64,000 bases of DNA. Origin: Haloplanus litoreus (GTDB lineage Archaea; Halobacteriota; Halobacteria; Halobacteriales; Haloferacaceae). The first letter of the stretch is position 1, and each line of letters opens with the position of its first letter. Below, piece by piece: positions 25,357 to 32,976 of this stretch. The notes below the pieces were generated by a model. The model had not been told where the DNA came from, did no database searches, and worked only from the letters and a program-made list of their open reading frames with translations. Made by a program: the position numbers and the translations under genes. The DNA is taken from assembly GCF_042677945.1 (NCBI RefSeq), contig NZ_JBHUDN010000014.1; one strand, 5' to 3'.

Positions 25357-25514
25357 TCGAGCCGGCACAATTTTCAACGTGTTGGAACGAACGGGAGGTC
25401 CTTTGTCCGTCGGGACCGACCGTCGGGTGGTGACCTTCGCGTGTCGAGACCGTACCACACGATAGTGACCGTCGCAGGATCGTCAGACCGCACCGCTCCC
25501 TGGAGCGATACCCC

Positions 25515-25961
25515 ATGACGGATCACGTGCTCGTCCCGGTCGACGGCTCGCCCCTCTCGCTGGACGCACTCCGTCACACGCTGACGGATTTCCCCGAGGC
25601 GTCCGTCACCGTCCTCCACGTCGTCGACCTCTTCGAACCCGACCACGGGGTCGGGGTCGACGGCGACACCACCTACGAACCCCTCGTCGGCTCCGAGGAG
25701 TGGTACGCCCGCGTCGAGGAGCGGTCCGAGGGAATCCTCGAGGAGGCACGAACCGTCGCGGCCGACCACGACCGTGACATCGAGACCGTGTCGGAGATCG
25801 GGACGCCCGCCCGGATCATCGTGGAGTACGCGGCCGAGGAACCGATCGACCACGTCGTCCTCGGCGCCCACGGTCGACAGGACGAGGACCGAACCCTGCT
25901 CGGGAGCGTCGCCGAACTCGTCACGCGCCGGGCGACGGTGCCCGTGACGCTCGTGCGGTGA
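25515..25961 (+). CDS. Universal stress protein (UspA family)
   Basis: 148 residues. It begins HVLVPVDGSPLSLDALRHTL and ends with the nucleotide-loop region VVLGAHGRQDEDRTLLGSVA and ATVPVTLVR. The loop G-x2-G-x9-G(S) is close to ATP-binding Usp proteins. It is a monocistronic stress gene of unknown target; two more UspA paralogues occur at 40458 and 44134. Confidence 0.9.
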   Translation: MTDHVLVPVDGSPLSLDALRHTLTDFPEASVTVLHVVDLFEPDHGVGVDGDTTYEPLVGSEEWYARVEERSEGILEEARTVAADHDRDIETVSEIGTPARIIVEYAAEEPIDHVVLGAHGRQDEDRTLLGSVAELVTRRATVPVTLVR

Positions 25962-25993
25962 CTGATACGGCTCGTCGTTACCGTGTCTCGACC
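25962..25993 (+). repeat. Dispersed 3'-end element, copy 2 (uspA)
   Basis: CTGATACGGCTCGTCGTTAC followed by CGTGTCTCGACC starts immediately after the uspA stop codon. It matches copy 1 in about 26 of 32 positions by eye. Confidence 0.6.
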
Positions 25994-26124
25994 AGCGCCG
26001 ACCACGGGAACGGCGACGGCCGGGAGCGGCGTACGACGACCCGTGTGATGCCGACCCGCGGATTCCCACCCCGTGGGAAGGAGACTTCGAATTTTTGTCA
26101 GCAGAGTATGATTGGTGTGCTGTC

Positions 26125-26553
26125 ATGCCAGTTCAGAATCTCGCTGTCGACGTGGTGACGACGACCGGAGACACGACAGTCGCCGACGCGGCCCGGACGA
26201 TGCGGGACGAAGAACTCGGGGACCTGGTCGTCGCCGAGAACGACCGACCGGTCGGTATCGTCACCGACCGCGACGTCGCCCTGGCCGTGGCCGAACACGA
26301 GGACTTGGCCGCGCTCACGGTGGCCGACATCATGACTACGGACCCGATCACCATCCACGAGGACGCCACGGCGACCGAACTGCCGGCGACGATGGCCGAG
26401 GGCCGAGTCCGCCGGATTCCCGTCGTCGACGACGACGCCCGACTCGTCGGTATCGCGACGCTCGACGACGTCGTCGCTACCACCGGCGAGATGCTGAAGG
26501 ACGTCGCGACGGTCATCGAGGGGCAGTCCCGAGAGTACGAACCGGAGGCCTGA
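26125..26553 (+). CDS. CBS-domain pair protein
   Basis: 142 residues, essentially two CBS motifs: residues about 8-60 (TTTGDTTVADAARTMRDEEL, VGIVTDRDVA) and about 70-125 (IMTTDPITIHEDATATEL, RIPVVDDDARLVGIATLDDV). Stand-alone CBS pairs bind adenine nucleotides and regulate partners that cannot be identified here. The ATG at 26125 is preferred; an in-frame TTG at 26095 would add 10 residues. Confidence 0.9.
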   Translation: MPVQNLAVDVVTTTGDTTVADAARTMRDEELGDLVVAENDRPVGIVTDRDVALAVAEHEDLAALTVADIMTTDPITIHEDATATELPATMAEGRVRRIPVVDDDARLVGIATLDDVVATTGEMLKDVATVIEGQSREYEPEA

Positions 26554-26610
26554 CCGGCCGAACGGCGCACGCTCCCGACCGCTTTTGTGCCCGGGGAATC
26601 TGGTCGGCGT

Positions 26611-27252
26611 GTGGACCCAGCACAGGATCATCCCGACAACCCGTTCGGCATGGACGCCGACTGTCAGAACTGTCCGAACCTCTGTGACGTGCGGTCGAAC
26701 GTCGTCCACGGCTACGGCGACGTGGCGGCCGACTTCATGTTCGTCGGTGGGTGGCCCGGTCCCGGAGCGGACCGCACCGGTATCCCCTTCACCGGCGACG
26801 ACGCCGGGCGCCGCCTCCAGCGAATCCTGGGCGACCTCGGCTTCTCGAACTCTCCGCCGGACGCCGACCGACCGGACCTCGACGGCGCCTACCTGACGTA
26901 TGTCACGCGCTGTCGCCACCCGGATCGCGGGCCGACGGCCGAGGAAGTCGGCACGTGCGACCCCTACCTGACCGCGGACGTGCGCATGATCAACCCGGAG
27001 ATCATCGTCCCCATCGGAGCCGTGGCACTCCGGGAACTGGCAGTCGAGCACACGACCATGGACGCCGACTCGCTCTCCGTCGACGAGGCACACGCGACGA
27101 CGATCAGGGGGCGCGGGTTCGAACTCGTCCCGATGCGGGGGCTGGCGGATCAGACGGACGCGGAGACGGAGGGGTTCGTCGAACACGTCGCCGAGTCGGT
27201 CCTCGGACGCGACTACCGGCAGACGAAGGGCCGGAGCGGCGCCCACGACTAG
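26611..27252 (+). CDS. Uracil-DNA glycosylase family protein (Fe-S type)
   Basis: 213 residues from the GTG at 26611 (221 from the GTG at 26587). It has N-terminal cysteines in DCQNCPNLCDVR, then FVGGWPGPGADRTGIPFTGD (the GEAPG/PF-x-G motif region of family 4/5 UDGs), a Thr-Arg-Cys site in VTRCRHP and EIIVPIGAVALREL. The four-cysteine cluster ligands appear present. It would excise uracil or other damaged bases. The active-site motif differs from canonical family 4, so specificity is uncertain. Confidence 0.82.
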   Translation: MDPAQDHPDNPFGMDADCQNCPNLCDVRSNVVHGYGDVAADFMFVGGWPGPGADRTGIPFTGDDAGRRLQRILGDLGFSNSPPDADRPDLDGAYLTYVTRCRHPDRGPTAEEVGTCDPYLTADVRMINPEIIVPIGAVALRELAVEHTTMDADSLSVDEAHATTIRGRGFELVPMRGLADQTDAETEGFVEHVAESVLGRDYRQTKGRSGAHD

Positions 27253-27297
27253 CCGTCGACCGGCGCGTTCAAGGCCACGCCGCCACGAACGACTGCC

Positions 27298-28053
27298 ATG
27301 ACCACCATCGCCGTCATGGCGGACCCCCCACGTGAGGGCTTGGTCGCGACTGAGCTCGCGGCGACGAGCCCGCTCACCGAAGCCGAGGCTGCGGAGCTGT
27401 ACGCCGCGATGCTCAAGGACGTGTTCGTCGCCGTCACCCGCTCCGGCGGCGACCTGCTCGTCAACTACCGATCCGACGACCTCCTGCCGGCCGAGCACGT
27501 CACCGACACGCCGGCCGAGGCGGAGGTGCGCGCGCTCGCCGCCACGGCGCTCGACGATCCGAGCGACGCCCGCCTCGAACCGCAGGTCGGCTCGACGTTC
27601 GACGCCCGTGCCGGGAACACCGTCACCCACCTCCTGCGGGAGGAGGGAGTCAACTCGGCCGCCGTCGTCGAGGGGTCGGCGCCGTTCCTCACCCGGCCGC
27701 TCGTCGACAACGCGGCGATGAAGCTCCGACGGTCCGAAGTCGTTCTCGGCGCGTCCACCCGCGGGCGCGCCTACTACGCCGGCTTCACCGAGCCCATCGA
27801 CTTCACCGACGCGTTCGCAGCACCTGAACTCGAGACGCTGACCGCTCGCGGCCGCGACGCCGGGCACGAGGTTGACTTCACCCCGATTCAGCCCGTCGTC
27901 GAGACGGGCGAGGACCTCCTCGACGCGCTCCCCCTCTTGAACGCACGCGTCGGCGCGGAGCGGGCCGTGCCAGTCCATACGGCCACCGTCGCGGACGAAC
28001 TCGGCCTCCGGGTGGCGTACGACGAGTCGGACCCGCGAGTGGTTCGGGACTGA
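27298..28053 (+). CDS. DUF2064-like nucleotidyl/glycosyltransferase-fold protein
   Basis: 251 residues with TTIAVMADPPREGLVATELA at the start and VVEGSAPFLTRPLVDNAAMK in the middle. The layout resembles the GT-A-like DUF2064 group, but the DxD region is not clear. It is cytoplasmic, without signal or membrane segments. The precise reaction is unknown. It is preceded by the UDG-like gene on the same strand (45 nt gap). Confidence 0.65.
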   Translation: MTTIAVMADPPREGLVATELAATSPLTEAEAAELYAAMLKDVFVAVTRSGGDLLVNYRSDDLLPAEHVTDTPAEAEVRALAATALDDPSDARLEPQVGSTFDARAGNTVTHLLREEGVNSAAVVEGSAPFLTRPLVDNAAMKLRRSEVVLGASTRGRAYYAGFTEPIDFTDAFAAPELETLTARGRDAGHEVDFTPIQPVVETGEDLLDALPLLNARVGAERAVPVHTATVADELGLRVAYDESDPRVVRD

Positions 28054-28081
28054 TACGGACTGGTGTAACGGAGTCCCGGCC
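28050..28081 (+). repeat. Dispersed 3'-end element, copy 3
   Basis: CTGATACGGACTGGTGTAAC then GGAGTCCCGGCC; the TGA in it is the stop codon of the preceding gene, as in copy 1. Confidence 0.6.
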
Positions 28082-28229
28082 GTCGCCCCGCGATATCGAC
28101 GCCGCGGAGCGACACGCGACACGCCGTCGCACTCGGCCGTCCGTACTCCGCTGTCGGGGGGCCGGACCCGTCATCGGGTGGTGTGTCGTCGCTGTCGGCA
28201 GCCACGCCCACGACGCCAGCGCCGGCGAT

Positions 28230-28373
28230 TTACAGTCCCGGATCGCTAAATCGTCCCTCCTGTTCGTAGCTGTTCACGAACTCCTCTATGAACTCCTCGC
28301 GCGTCTCGTCGGCAGCACGGTGTTCGTCCAGTCGTTCCACGAGTTCGTCGGCGAGTTCGATTGTCTGCGACAT
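28230..28373 (-). CDS. Small acidic protein, DUF7557-like
   Basis: 47 residues: MSQTIELADELVERLDEHR then ADETREEFIEEFVNSYEQEG. The TIELADELVERLDEH pattern resembles ribbon-helix-helix/antitoxin-like small proteins common in haloarchaea. No toxin partner lies beside it. The ATG at 28373 is preferred to 28478, since the extra residues are Arg/Trp/Pro-rich and non-coding in character. Confidence 0.7.
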   Translation of the reverse strand: MSQTIELADELVERLDEHRAADETREEFIEEFVNSYEQEGRFSDPGL

Positions 28374-28546
28374 ACCCGATAGATGGCGGCGCAGGAAGGA
28401 AAACGGTGGCCACGACCCGGAGGCTCGCCGCCGCCAGCGGTCGTCGCTCCCGTGCAGTGGGGAGAACGATAGTTTCAACTTCGTCGGCCCGGTTCGTACG
28501 AATTGACCCCAGCGGCGCTCGAAGCCGACGATTTCGTGGGGTGTAT

Positions 28547-28630
28547 GGTGGGATGGCAGAGCGGCCTATTGCGCCTGCCTTGAAAGCAGGTAGCCTCACG
28601 GCTTCCTGGGTTCGAATCCCAGTCCCACCG
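28547..28630 (+). tRNA. tRNA-Ser (anticodon TGA)
   Basis: 84 nt. GGTGGGA pairs with TCCCACC, with discriminator G. The anticodon loop CTTGAAA, closed by CCTGC/GCAGG, gives TGA (reads UCA). The variable arm is long; the T arm is CTGGG-TTCGAAT-CCCAG. It is followed by a T5 tract (28633-28637) that can terminate transcription. Confidence 0.95.
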
Positions 28631-28749
28631 CCTTTTTGCGAACGACGGTGAGCGAACGGTGGAGCGGCAGGGATTCGAACCAGAGAGGGCGAGCACGGCG
28701 AGTTCAGAGCGAGCAGGTCCGACCGTGGTTCGAATCCCGGTCCCACCGC
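28609..28749 (+). repeat. Direct repeat of the tRNA-Ser 3' end (att-like scar)
   Basis: The last 23 nt of the tRNA region (28609-28631, core TTCGAATCCCAGTCCCACC) recurs at 28727-28749 with one change (CAG to CGG). Between them, at 28671-28681, lies the same T-loop core in reverse orientation (GGATTCGAACC). Neither copy can fold a proper T stem. This is the kind of scar left by integration into a tRNA gene or by partial tRNA duplication. No gene is seen from 28631 to 28875. Confidence 0.7.
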
Positions 28750-28875
28750 TTCTCCGTGAACGCCAGTGAACGGAGAGCGACCGCAGGAGAGCCGAGAATC
28801 GGCGGGACGACCCGGGACCGACGTCGACGAATCGCGTCGGGAACGCATCACCGCCCTGTCGGAGGGCGGGAGCCG

Positions 28876-29205
28876 CTAGATGGGGAGAAATCGGCCGCCT
28901 TCGTCGTGCCAGGAGACGACGAGGGGATCGTCGTCGTCCGCGGGCGAGAACTCCCCGTAAACGTCGCGCTCGACGGCGTAGAGTACCGCCTCGCGGGCGC
29001 CCTCGTCCACCGAGTGGACGGCTCGATGCGTTTCCGCCTGGGTATCCTTGTACACGCGGCCGACCGAGACGCGGTGACCGCCGGCGAAGAAACTGCCTCG
29101 GTCGTCGGTACAAAACGTCGATTCCGGATTCCACTGCTCCGGTGACGGACCGGAGTGGTCGGAAGGGCGTTCGGGCTCGGAATCGGGGGCGTCGTCCGCG
29201 GTCAT
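28876..29205 (-). CDS. Hypothetical haloarchaeal protein
   Basis: 109 residues from the ATG at 29205 (MTADDAPDSEPERPSDHSG). An acidic disordered N-terminus leads into FCTDDRGSFFAGGHRVSVGR, HRAVHSVDEGAREAVLYAVE and VVSWHDEGGRFLPI, which look like a small folded alpha/beta domain. No family is recognised. The upstream extension of the frame to 29823 runs through other genes and is not coding. Confidence 0.6.
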   Translation of the reverse strand: MTADDAPDSEPERPSDHSGPSPEQWNPESTFCTDDRGSFFAGGHRVSVGRVYKDTQAETHRAVHSVDEGAREAVLYAVERDVYGEFSPADDDDPLVVSWHDEGGRFLPI

Positions 29206-29371
29206 TACATCTATGCACGGGGCGAACCAGCCTAAAGCGCTCGAAAACCTGCGTTTTATGCGTCCCGAAGTGGGTCCCGGCCCGGATCCACCGACCGGGT
29301 CGACGCCCCTTCCCTCGCCGTCCGCGGTGCGTGAGAACGCGAACCGTGACAACGAATGACCTGAACAATAA

Positions 29372-29378
29372 TTATATA
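29372..29378 (+). promoter_or_regulatory. TATA box for the 39-residue zinc-finger gene
   Basis: TTATATA lies 23-29 nt before the ATG at 29401, the spacing expected for a leaderless haloarchaeal mRNA. Confidence 0.6.
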
Positions 29379-29400
29379 CTTGGCCGTGTATATCTCGGGT

Positions 29401-29520
29401 ATGTCGACACAGGAGTCGACTCCGGCGTCGTTGCACCGATGCGGCTGTGGTGAGACGTTCGACTCGACGGCGGAACTCCTCGAACACGTCCGAGAAGTAC
29501 ACCGGTTCACGCCGTGGTGA
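29401..29520 (+). CDS. Very small C2H2-type zinc-finger protein
   Basis: 39 residues, read directly from the sequence. RCGCGETFDSTAELLEHVRE is followed by VHRFTPW, giving C14-x-C16-x12-H29-x4-H34. This is a C2H2 finger with an unusually short Cys spacing. A well-placed TATA box supports expression. Such micro-proteins are frequent in haloarchaea and may bind nucleic acid or protein; the role is unknown. Confidence 0.7.
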   Translation: MSTQESTPASLHRCGCGETFDSTAELLEHVREVHRFTPW

Positions 29521-29586
29521 CCCGGCCGAGCCGTCTTCTGGCAGCACGAACGTAACGGCTATGGGCCGTCCGTCCGAGAGGCCGGT

Positions 29587-29901
29587 ATGGACTGGCCACA
29601 CGACCCCGACGGTGAGGAGGGAAGCGAAGGCCGGCGCAAGTACGGTCACGCCGTCATCGCGAAGAAGATAGACGAGGAAGAGGACTTTCCGCTCGACGTC
29701 TCGGCGTTCGTCGAGGAGTACGGGGACGATCCGGTCCGGATCGACTTCGAGACGGTCGTCGCCGTCCGTGACATTTTCGACGACATCGAGCAAGACGAGT
29801 TCGGCGACTTCGTCGCGCTCCACCGTGCCCTCGGCGAGACGATGCGCGAGAACGGATACTGGTTCTACGAGGGTGCCGAGACGTTCGTCGGCGACGCCTG
29901 A
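29587..29901 (+). CDS. DUF5785-like conserved haloarchaeal protein
   Basis: 104 residues. It begins MDWPHDPDGEEGSEGRRKYG, contains FPLDVSAFVEEYGDDPVRID and ends GYWFYEGAETFVGDA. It is acidic and soluble with no known catalytic motif, and resembles a small haloarchaea-specific family (recalled as DUF5785). A likely start ATG follows a purine-rich stretch. Confidence 0.75.
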   Translation: MDWPHDPDGEEGSEGRRKYGHAVIAKKIDEEEDFPLDVSAFVEEYGDDPVRIDFETVVAVRDIFDDIEQDEFGDFVALHRALGETMRENGYWFYEGAETFVGDA

Positions 29902-30070
29902 TTCGGATCGTCGTCACCCGTCCCGACCGTCCCGTAATCGGCGGCGGCCGGAAACGACGGACGATAGCCCGCGTGAAACGGGGTCGTCGGTTCGTGGCGG
30001 ACCATCCGGTGGATTGATACCCCGAGATCGCAGGCCCGTGTGATCGACGGACATCGGATTTGCGGAAGAG

Positions 30071-30080
30071 TTTATAAATT
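30071..30080 (+). promoter_or_regulatory. TATA box of the permuted substrate-binding protein gene
   Basis: TTTATAAATT lies 21-30 nt before the ATG at 30101, a strong haloarchaeal promoter for a near-leaderless mRNA. Confidence 0.7.
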
Positions 30081-30100
30081 ATCCGGCCGTTGGAGTCCGT

Positions 30101-31441
30101 ATGGTACATGATATCGGACGGCGTGAATTCCTCGTCGGTACCGGAACGGCCGGAACCGTCGGCCTTGCAGGATGTATCGGCGGCGACGGTGGTGGGGGCG
30201 GCGACGGCGGCGACGGTAGTGGGGGTGGCGACGGCGGCGATGGGAGTCCGGAGATGCTCGTCGTCATCGGCTACCCCGAGAGCGGGATCCAACTGTTCCG
30301 TAACTACTACTCCATGGCGAGCGGCGAGCGTGACGTGTTGGTACCGGACGGCCTCCGCGACGGGGCGATGCCCGGTCAGGTCGGCAACGACATGGCCAAC
30401 GTCATCGGAACTGCGCCGGCGGCCGGCGGGCCGAACCAGTCGGCGTTCAACCAGCTGTTCCAAGACCAGTACGGGTCCTCTCCCGGGGTATTCACCTCGC
30501 AGTCCTACGATTCGGTCGCGATTCAGATCCTCGCCAACGCGGCGGCCGGAGAGAACGACGGAACGGCCGTCCGCGACCAGATGCGCCGCATCGCCAACCC
30601 CGGCGGAACCGAGTACGGCCCGCAGGACTTCCTCGACGCCGTCGAAGCGGCGGCCAACGGCGAGGACATCAACTACCAGGGCGCCTCCAGTGCGACCAAC
30701 TTCAACTCGGCCGGTGACCCCGCGTCCGCGGCCTACTCCATCTGGGAGTTCCAGGGCGCCGACACGGAGGGAACCACACAGATCGAGGTCCAGAACTTCG
30801 AGAGCGAGAACCCGGAGGGCGGGGGGCCGAGCGCCGACGGCGGCCCGGGCGGGATGGGTCGTACCATCGACGTGGGTATCCTCCTGCCCGAGACGGGTGA
30901 CCTCGCGTCGGTCGGCGGGCCGATGATTCAGGCGGCCCAGTTGCCGGCCCGGCAGGTCAACGACTCGGATCTGGACCTGGAAGTCAACGCGCAGGTCGAG
31001 GACACCCAGACCTCGCCGTCGTCGGGCGTCAGCGCGGCGGAGTCGCTCGTCAACGCCGGCATGCCGAGCGTCTGTGGCTCGGCGTCCTCGGGCGTGAACG
31101 TTCCCGTTTCCCAGGAGGTGTTCATCCCCAACCAGATCGTCGGCTGTTCCCCGTCGAGTACCGCCCTCTCGGTCACCAACCTCGAGGACGACGACTACAT
31201 TTTCCGGACGGCCCCCTCGGACCAGCTCCAAGGTCGCGTGATGGCCCAGGTGGCGTCCGAGCGCCTCGGAAACTCGACGGCCGCGACCCTCTACGTCAAC
31301 AACGACTACGGGCAGCAACTCTCCGAGCGGTTCACCGAGGTGTTCGAGAACACCTTCGACGGCACCGTCACGGACCAGGTCGCGTTCAACATCGGCGAGT
31401 CGTCGTACACCTCGGTCATCGAGACGGCGCTGTCCGGGTAG
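30101..31441 (+). CDS. Branched-chain amino-acid-type substrate-binding lipoprotein, circularly permuted
   Basis: 446 residues. It has a Tat signal (GRREFL), lipobox LAGC (Cys25) and Gly/Asp linker (26-48). Residues 49-245 (PEMLVVIGYPESGIQLFR, VLVPDGLRDG, GVFTSQSYDSVAIQILANAA) match the C-terminal half of LivJ/Peripla_BP_6 proteins. A Gly-rich stretch follows, and residues 255-446 (TIDVGILLPETGDLASVGG, VEDTQTSPSSGVSAAESLVN, NDYGQQLSERF, SSYTSVIETALSG) match the N-terminal half. The canonical order is the reverse, so the halves are swapped after the signal peptide. All parts are present and the frame is intact. It converges on livF, ending 3 nt away. It would feed LivHMGF. Confidence 0.85.
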   Translation: MVHDIGRREFLVGTGTAGTVGLAGCIGGDGGGGGDGGDGSGGGDGGDGSPEMLVVIGYPESGIQLFRNYYSMASGERDVLVPDGLRDGAMPGQVGNDMANVIGTAPAAGGPNQSAFNQLFQDQYGSSPGVFTSQSYDSVAIQILANAAAGENDGTAVRDQMRRIANPGGTEYGPQDFLDAVEAAANGEDINYQGASSATNFNSAGDPASAAYSIWEFQGADTEGTTQIEVQNFESENPEGGGPSADGGPGGMGRTIDVGILLPETGDLASVGGPMIQAAQLPARQVNDSDLDLEVNAQVEDTQTSPSSGVSAAESLVNAGMPSVCGSASSGVNVPVSQEVFIPNQIVGCSPSSTALSVTNLEDDDYIFRTAPSDQLQGRVMAQVASERLGNSTAATLYVNNDYGQQLSERFTEVFENTFDGTVTDQVAFNIGESSYTSVIETALSG

Positions 31442-31444
31442 AGC

Positions 31445-32173
31445 TTAGCCGCCCAAGAACTCCCGACGGACCTCGTCGTCGTCGAGGAGCGTCCGCCCGT
31501 CGCCTTCGAACCGGTTCCGGCCGTTGGCGAGGACGTACCCCCGATCACACCGCCGGAGTGCCTCCTTCGCGTTCTGCTCGACCATCAGGATGGCCGTCCC
31601 CGCGTCGTTGATCTGGTCGATCCGATCGAACATCTCGTCGACCAGATCCGGCGCGAGACCGGCGCTCGGTTCGTCGAGGAGAAGCAGGCTCGGATCGAGC
31701 ATGAGCGCTCGGCCCATCGCGAGCATCTGTCGTTGCCCACCGCTGAGCGTCCCTGCGGACTGGGCCTGTCGCTCTTCGAGGATGGGGAACCGCTCGAACA
31801 CCGCGTCGAGTCGGTCCTGAGGGATGTCGTCGAGGATGTACGCCCCCATCTCGAGGTTCTCCCGGACCGAGAGGGAGGCGAACACGTTGTCGGACTGTGG
31901 CACGTAGCCGATACCCTCGTGGATGATCTCCTCCGGCGATCGGCCGGTGATGTCCGTCCCGTCGAAGCTGACGGTTCCGCCCATATACGTCGTCAGGCCG
32001 AACACGGATTTCATCACGGTCGACTTGCCGGCGCCGTTCGGACCGACGATGGTGACGTACTCCTCGTCGTCGACGGTCAGGTCGACGCCGTCGAGGATCT
32101 GCAGGTCGCCGTAGCCCGCATCGAGGTCCGCGACGTAGAGCAAGTCGGCCGCCGCCTCCGCACCGACACTCAT
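31445..32173 (-). CDS. livF: Branched-chain amino acid-type ABC transporter ATPase LivF
   Basis: 242 residues. Walker A GPNGAGKST, signature LSGGQRQM, Walker B LLLLDEPSAGLAPDL and H-loop MVEQN are all intact. YVADLDAGYGDLQILDGVDL at the start and QSDNVFASLSVRENLEMGAY are typical of LivF. It pairs with LivG to energise LivHM. The ATG at 32173 overlaps the livG stop by 4 nt; the longer upstream frame is a shadow of livG. Confidence 0.93.
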   Translation of the reverse strand: MSVGAEAAADLLYVADLDAGYGDLQILDGVDLTVDDEEYVTIVGPNGAGKSTVMKSVFGLTTYMGGTVSFDGTDITGRSPEEIIHEGIGYVPQSDNVFASLSVRENLEMGAYILDDIPQDRLDAVFERFPILEERQAQSAGTLSGGQRQMLAMGRALMLDPSLLLLDEPSAGLAPDLVDEMFDRIDQINDAGTAILMVEQNAKEALRRCDRGYVLANGRNRFEGDGRTLLDDDEVRREFLGG

Positions 32174-32976
32174 ACGTCGCCTCCCAGGTACGCCTCGACG
32201 ACGTCCTCGTTTGCCTTGACCTCCGCGGGGGTGCCCTCGGTCAGGATCCGTCCCTGGTGCATCACGATCACGTGCCGGCAGTTGTTCATGATGAGGTCCA
32301 TGTCGTGTTCGACCAGCAGGAAAGTGTACCCCTGATCCCGAAGTTCGTGGATGTGTTCCAGGAGTCGGCGTTCGAGCGTCGGATTGACGCCCGCGAATGG
32401 TTCGTCGAGCAAGAGTACGTCCGGGTCGGTCAACAGCGCGCGGGCCATCTCCAGGAGTTTCCGCTGGCCGCCCGAGAGGTTGCCCGCGTACTCCTCGGCG
32501 AGGTGTTCGATGTCGAAGAACTCCAGCGTCTCCCACACTCGATCCAGCAACTCCGTTTCCTGCTCGACGACGCTCGCGCGAGTGACGGGGAGAACCGACC
32601 GCCAGAGCCGTTCGCCGCGTTGCCCCTTCGGCGCGAGCATCATGTTCTCCAGAACGGTCATCTCCTTGAGTTCGCGCGCGATCTGGAAGGTGCGGACGAG
32701 GCCGCGGTCGGCGATCCGATGGGGGGTCAGGCCCGTGATGTCCTCGCCGTCGAAGGTGACAGTCCCGGCGTCGGGCGTGAGCATCCCTGTGATGAGGTTG
32801 AACGTGGTCGACTTGCCGGCGCCGTTCGGGCCGATCAGTCCGGTGAGCGTGCCCCGCTCCACCTCGAACGTCGCGCCGTCGACGGCGGTGATCCCCCCGA
32901 ACTGCTTCTCCAGTCCCTGGACCCGGAGCGGCGTGTCGGTCACGTCCGGTCGCGACCGCTCCGACGCCTCACTCAT
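32170..32976 (-). CDS. livG: Branched-chain amino acid-type ABC transporter ATPase LivG
   Basis: 268 residues. Walker A GPNGAGKST, LSGGQRK signature, Walker B VLLLDEPFAGVNP and LVEHDM H-loop. RTFQIARELKEMTVLENMML is the LivG signature. An acidic N-terminus of about 15 residues precedes the ABC domain. It overlaps livM by 8 nt. Confidence 0.93.
   Translation of the reverse strand: MSEASERSRPDVTDTPLRVQGLEKQFGGITAVDGATFEVERGTLTGLIGPNGAGKSTTFNLITGMLTPDAGTVTFDGEDITGLTPHRIADRGLVRTFQIARELKEMTVLENMMLAPKGQRGERLWRSVLPVTRASVVEQETELLDRVWETLEFFDIEHLAEEYAGNLSGGQRKLLEMARALLTDPDVLLLDEPFAGVNPTLERRLLEHIHELRDQGYTFLLVEHDMDLIMNNCRHVIVMHQGRILTEGTPAEVKANEDVVEAYLGGDV

Noticed and set aside
26098..28122. 674-codon minus-strand open frame
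   Set aside because: Antisense to the CBS, UDG-like and DUF2064-like genes; composition is that of a shadow frame.
28671..28750. Additional tRNA genes suggested by GGATTCGAACC and TTCGAATCCC words
   Set aside because: No matching acceptor, D or anticodon arms and mispaired T stems; treated as tRNA fragments.
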